Assembly: GCA_002171155.1 (NCBI GenBank)
Contig: NHHF01000085.1
Span: 2,999 to 12,367, forward strand
Direction of reading: 5' to 3'
DNA: 9,369 bases
Source: Betaproteobacteria bacterium TMED156
Lineage (GTDB): Bacteria; Pseudomonadota; Gammaproteobacteria; Burkholderiales; Burkholderiaceae_A
Numbering within the stretch: the first letter of the stretch is position 1; each line of letters opens with the position of its first letter. Under the pieces are notes generated by a model that saw only the letters and a program-made list of their open reading frames with translations, was not told where the DNA came from and made no database searches. The position numbers and the translations under genes were made by a program. This document shows positions 7,686 to 9,369 of this stretch, piece by piece.

Positions 7686-8225
7686 TTATTTTTTTGGTTT
7701 GTCTGATTTTTCTTTCTCATCATCTGTTTTCTCCAAAGCATCAACCTCAGCTTTGACTTCTTTTAGTTCTTTGTCTTTAACGACAACATCTGTTAGTAAT
7801 TCATTTAGTTCGTCATTACCATCAAGTTTGCTTAGAAGGTCGCGCAAATTTTGTCTTGCCTCTAATAATTTGGCTAAGCGAGGGATTTGTTTAACTATGG
7901 CCTCTGGGTGAAAATCATCAAATTCTTTAAACTCAAGCTCAATTTTTAAGTCACCCTCTCCTTTCATCGAATCGACAACTTTTAAATCTAATCTAGGACT
8001 TATCTTAGACATCACATCGTTAAAATTGTCTCTATCGATTTCAACAAATCTTCTATCTCTAAGTTTTGGTAAGGGGGTGGCTGGATCGCCAGATAAGTCA
8101 GACATCAAACCCACTACGAATGGAAGTTCTCTTTTTTCTATAGCGTCACCTATTTCAACGTCATATGTGATTTGTACTCTAGGCGGGCGATTACGTCCGA
8201 CCCACTTTTGTAAACTATCAGCCAT
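7686..8225 (-). CDS. tssB: TssB (VipA), small sheath subunit of the T6SS
   Basis: TssB interlocks with TssC to form the contractile sheath protomer. The 179-residue product carries the family signature in order: SLQKWVGRNRPPRVQITYDV at 4-23, ELPFVVGLMSDLSGDP at 33-48, DRRFVEIDRDNFNDVMSKIS at 57-76, EFDDFHPEAIVKQIPRLAKL at 101-120 and LLEARQNLRDLLSKLDGN. The last 30 or so residues (about 150-179) are a Lys/Glu/Asp-rich tail, probably helical then disordered, which varies between species. The ATG has an excellent Shine-Dalgarno (AGGAG, six bases upstream). A 127-base gap before it holds two copies of the locus palindrome and a candidate promoter, so tssB may begin its own transcript as well as being read from the upstream gene. 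The tssB-tssC gap is short and has no visible terminator. Confidence 0.97.
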   Translation of the reverse strand: MADSLQKWVGRNRPPRVQITYDVEIGDAIEKRELPFVVGLMSDLSGDPATPLPKLRDRRFVEIDRDNFNDVMSKISPRLDLKVVDSMKGEGDLKIELEFKEFDDFHPEAIVKQIPRLAKLLEARQNLRDLLSKLDGNDELNELLTDVVVKDKELKEVKAEVDALEKTDDEKEKSDKPKK

Positions 8226-8262
8226 AGATTTCTCCTAATCTCACTACAAATGTTATTAAATT

Positions 8263-8276
8263 AATACTTTAGTATT
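8263..8276. promoter_or_regulatory. Palindromic operator candidate, copy 1 (tssB promoter, start-site side)
   Basis: AATACT-TT-AGTATT is a hyphenated palindrome; its arms extend to seven pairs (8262-8277). It lies two bases downstream of the candidate tssB -10, where a bound protein would cover the transcription start. It shares its TACTTTAGTA core with copy 2, centred 23 bp away. Confidence 0.55.
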
Positions 8277-8277
8277 A

Positions 8278-8306
8278 TTATTAAACATACTTTAGTATTA
8301 AATCAA
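8278..8306 (-). promoter_or_regulatory. Candidate sigma-70 promoter for tssB
   Basis: On the minus strand TTGATT (8306-8301) is followed after 17 bases by TAATAA (8283-8278). The -35 is fair and the -10 poor, as in promoters that need help or are tightly held. The two palindromes overlap or abut it. No sigma-54 GG/GC motif was noticed in this gap. Confidence 0.35.
8286..8299. promoter_or_regulatory. Palindromic operator candidate, copy 2 (between tssB -10 and -35)
   Basis: CATACT-TT-AGTATT differs from copy 1 by one base. It fills the spacer of the candidate tssB promoter, the position classic for repressor sites. Centre-to-centre distance to copy 1 is 23 bp, close to two helical turns, so the two sites face roughly the same side of the DNA. 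Confidence 0.55.
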
Positions 8307-8352
8307 GTAAAATTTATTAATTTTTGTACTTTCCAAACAGATTTTTTCATCT

Positions 8353-9015
8353 TCAACGTAATTTATTCAATAATTTGTCAGCCATCACGCTTGCCAAACG
8401 ACTTCTCATTCTTATTACACTTAATCTTTCTTGTTCAGAATTTGCTAATTCTTGTATTTCTTCAATCAGTTTCAAACGTGCTTTATCGATCGAATGTTGA
8501 GTCTCTTTCAATTGTTCTTTAAGAGAATCTCTTTTATCAATTTGAGTTGATAAATCGCCAAGACTATCTGATATTTTGCTCCATGGGCTCGAAGATGACG
8601 CTCCCGACCCTTCATATAGTTGTCCAAATAGGTCATGCAGGCTTTCTCCAAGTTCGTCCAATGTTTTTGAGTTTCCTGATTCATTTGAACTTTCACTTAA
8701 CGTTCCAAGTGCTTTATCTACTAAAGTATTTGTCTCAGCGACTTGTCTAGCCAAGTTACTCATTTTTGATTCTTGGATATCTTCGATGAAATCTTCTTCA
8801 AAAAAATTGTCTTGATTAGTTTTGGTTTTTAACGAAGTTTTATGCTCCACATCATCACTTGCTTCCCAATTATCAAACTTATGCTCATCTATGTTTTGTT
8901 CAGAACTACTTTTTTCAATTTCTGGAGTTGGATCAATATCTGACCATCCCTTATCCGGCTCGTAGCTTTTTAAACCTTCCATATCACCCAAGGATTTTCC
9001 AGAACGCTTTGACAT
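8353..9015 (-). CDS. Unrecognised acidic, coiled-coil protein heading the T6SS operon
   Basis: I do not recognise this family. The 220-residue product has no signal peptide and no membrane segment, so it is probably cytoplasmic. Residues 1-80 are acidic, Ser/Asn-rich and look disordered (EIEKSSSEQNIDEH, FFEEDFIEDIQES). Residues about 85-133 look helical (LARQVAETNTLVDKALGTL, then LDELGESLHDLFGQLY). A Ser/Gly linker follows (137-144, GSGASSSS). Residues about 146-220 form a probable coiled coil that ends basic (KLLNKLR). The ATG is supported by AGGAG five bases upstream; a GTG six bases earlier overlaps that leader and is rejected. The gene has a consensus promoter flanked by palindromes and stands directly before tssB, where other systems may carry tssA or accessory genes. 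Sequence resemblance to TssA is not evident. A scaffold, regulator or effector-related role is possible, but none is shown. Confidence 0.85.
   Translation of the reverse strand: MSKRSGKSLGDMEGLKSYEPDKGWSDIDPTPEIEKSSSEQNIDEHKFDNWEASDDVEHKTSLKTKTNQDNFFEEDFIEDIQESKMSNLARQVAETNTLVDKALGTLSESSNESGNSKTLDELGESLHDLFGQLYEGSGASSSSPWSKISDSLGDLSTQIDKRDSLKEQLKETQHSIDKARLKLIEEIQELANSEQERLSVIRMRSRLASVMADKLLNKLR
8717..8730. promoter_or_regulatory. Possible internal copy of the locus palindrome
   Basis: Read on the minus strand, AATACTTTAGTAGA matches copy 1 at 12 of 14 positions and keeps the palindromic core TACTTTAGTA. It lies inside the coding sequence of the head gene (codons for N-T-L-V-D), so it may be chance, or an auxiliary operator between the two promoter regions. 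Confidence 0.25.
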
Positions 9016-9020
9016 TAACA

Positions 9021-9025
9021 CTCCT
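9021..9025 (-). promoter_or_regulatory. Shine-Dalgarno that sets the start of the operon head gene
   Basis: AGGAG lies five bases before ATG 9015-9013 and overlaps the in-frame GTG at 9021-9019, which therefore cannot be a good start. Confidence 0.6.
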
Positions 9026-9073
9026 GTTAAGCTTTGTAATTTAAGCCAATAAACTACTACAAAGTTAGAAATT

Positions 9074-9087
9074 AATACTAAAGTATA
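9074..9087. promoter_or_regulatory. Palindromic operator candidate, copy 3 (over the head-gene -10)
   Basis: On the plus strand AATACT-AA-AGTATA, on the minus strand TATACTTTAGTATT: the same site as copies 1 and 2 with one end base changed. It contains the -10 box TATACT of the head-gene promoter, so a bound protein would block polymerase. Two further AGTA half-sites follow at 9087-9095. Confidence 0.55.
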
Positions 9088-9109
9088 GTATAGTAAACAT
9101 TTATGTCAA
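9082..9109 (-). promoter_or_regulatory. Sigma-70-like promoter of the operon head gene
   Basis: On the minus strand a perfect TTGACA (9109-9104) is followed after 16 bases by TATACT (9087-9082), five of six matches. This is the strongest promoter match I found in the window. Palindromes cover its -10 and abut its -35. It would drive the head gene and perhaps the whole operon, with a leader of roughly 60 bases. Confidence 0.6.
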
Positions 9110-9120
9110 CACTTAAGTAT
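9109..9120. promoter_or_regulatory. Degenerate palindromic operator candidate, copy 4 (at the head-gene -35)
   Basis: ACACTTAAGTAT matches the ATACTTTAGTAT core at 10 of 12 positions and contains the perfect palindrome ACTTAAGT. It touches the outer edge of the TTGACA box and lies 15 bases before the divergent ORF, so one site could act on both directions. Confidence 0.35.
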
Positions 9121-9134
9121 GATTTCACAGACAA

Positions 9135-9369
9135 ATGCAAAACTATTCTCAATTAACAATTGAAAATTTTGGAAAAAAGGTTTCTGCTAATGTTTCAAGT
9201 ATCACTTTGTGCATTTTTATATACATTTGGACTGCAAATTTCTCTCAACAATATATAGACACAAAGTTAATTAATATCACTATTTTTTTAATTATTAGTT
9301 TTGGAATTATTCAAATAAGAGGGTTTAAAGAAATTAAAACTAATGAGGACAATTTTCAGAAAAAAAAAT
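9135..9369 (+). CDS. Divergent membrane protein, unrecognised (partial, 3' end beyond right edge)
   Basis: An open frame starts at ATG 9135-9137 and stays open for 78 codons to the window edge; an in-frame TGA at 9120 blocks any longer start. The visible product has a short polar N terminus (MQNYSQLTIENFGKK), a hydrophobic segment at about 20-36 (VSSITLCIFIYIWTANF), a short polar loop, a second hydrophobic segment at about 45-61 (LINITIFLIISFGIIQI), and a basic start to what follows (RGFKEIK). This is an N-terminal membrane hairpin. No clear Shine-Dalgarno is seen. It is divergent from the T6SS operon and shares its regulatory gap. T6SS loci are often split into divergent halves, and TssM proteins begin with a similar hairpin, but nothing visible proves that identity; an unrelated neighbour gene is equally possible. 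Confidence 0.5.
   Translation, partial: MQNYSQLTIENFGKKVSANVSSITLCIFIYIWTANFSQQYIDTKLINITIFLIISFGIIQIRGFKEIKTNEDNFQKKK

Noticed and set aside
9119..9163. A short plus-strand ORF of 14 codons beginning at 9119.
   Set aside because: It overlaps the start of the longer membrane ORF, has no leader and resembles no known peptide.

Overview
The window is most of one type VI secretion system (T6SS) structural operon, read on the minus strand from about 9015 down to the left edge. In transcription order it holds an unrecognised 220-residue acidic/coiled-coil protein, tssB, tssC, hcp (tssD), tssE, tssF, tssG, vgrG (tssI), and the start of a MORN/YwqK-type repeat gene cut by the left edge. At the right edge, on the plus strand, a divergent open frame with two predicted membrane segments begins and runs out of the window. 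No stretch without a gene exceeds about 130 bases.

Organism: AT-rich DNA, Shine-Dalgarno leaders, TGA used as stop, and TssB/TssC/TssF/TssG sequences of the classical proteobacterial (T6SS type i) kind suggest a low-GC proteobacterium, probably a gammaproteobacterium. This is inference from family resemblance; the sequence has no marker that fixes the genus.

How the genes work together: TssB and TssC build the contractile sheath, Hcp the inner tube, and TssE/F/G belong to the baseplate on which tube and sheath assemble. VgrG is the spike trimer at the tip. The last, partial gene sits where cargo, adaptor or immunity genes usually follow vgrG. Missing from the window are tssA, tssH/clpV, the membrane-complex and baseplate-adaptor genes tssJ/K/L/M, and PAAR; they presumably lie outside, and the divergent membrane ORF may begin that half.

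Regulation: the two gene-free gaps near the right end (8226-8352 and 9016-9134) each carry two copies of a hyphenated palindrome related to AATACT-NN-AGTATT. These copies lie on or against good sigma-70-like promoters: a perfect TTGACA with TATACT for the head gene, and a weaker promoter for tssB. A further near-copy lies inside the head gene. This looks like a small dedicated operator system for the locus and, with the unrecognised head gene, is the most interesting part of the window. hcp also seems to have its own promoter and a terminator-like hairpin, as expected for the most abundant component.
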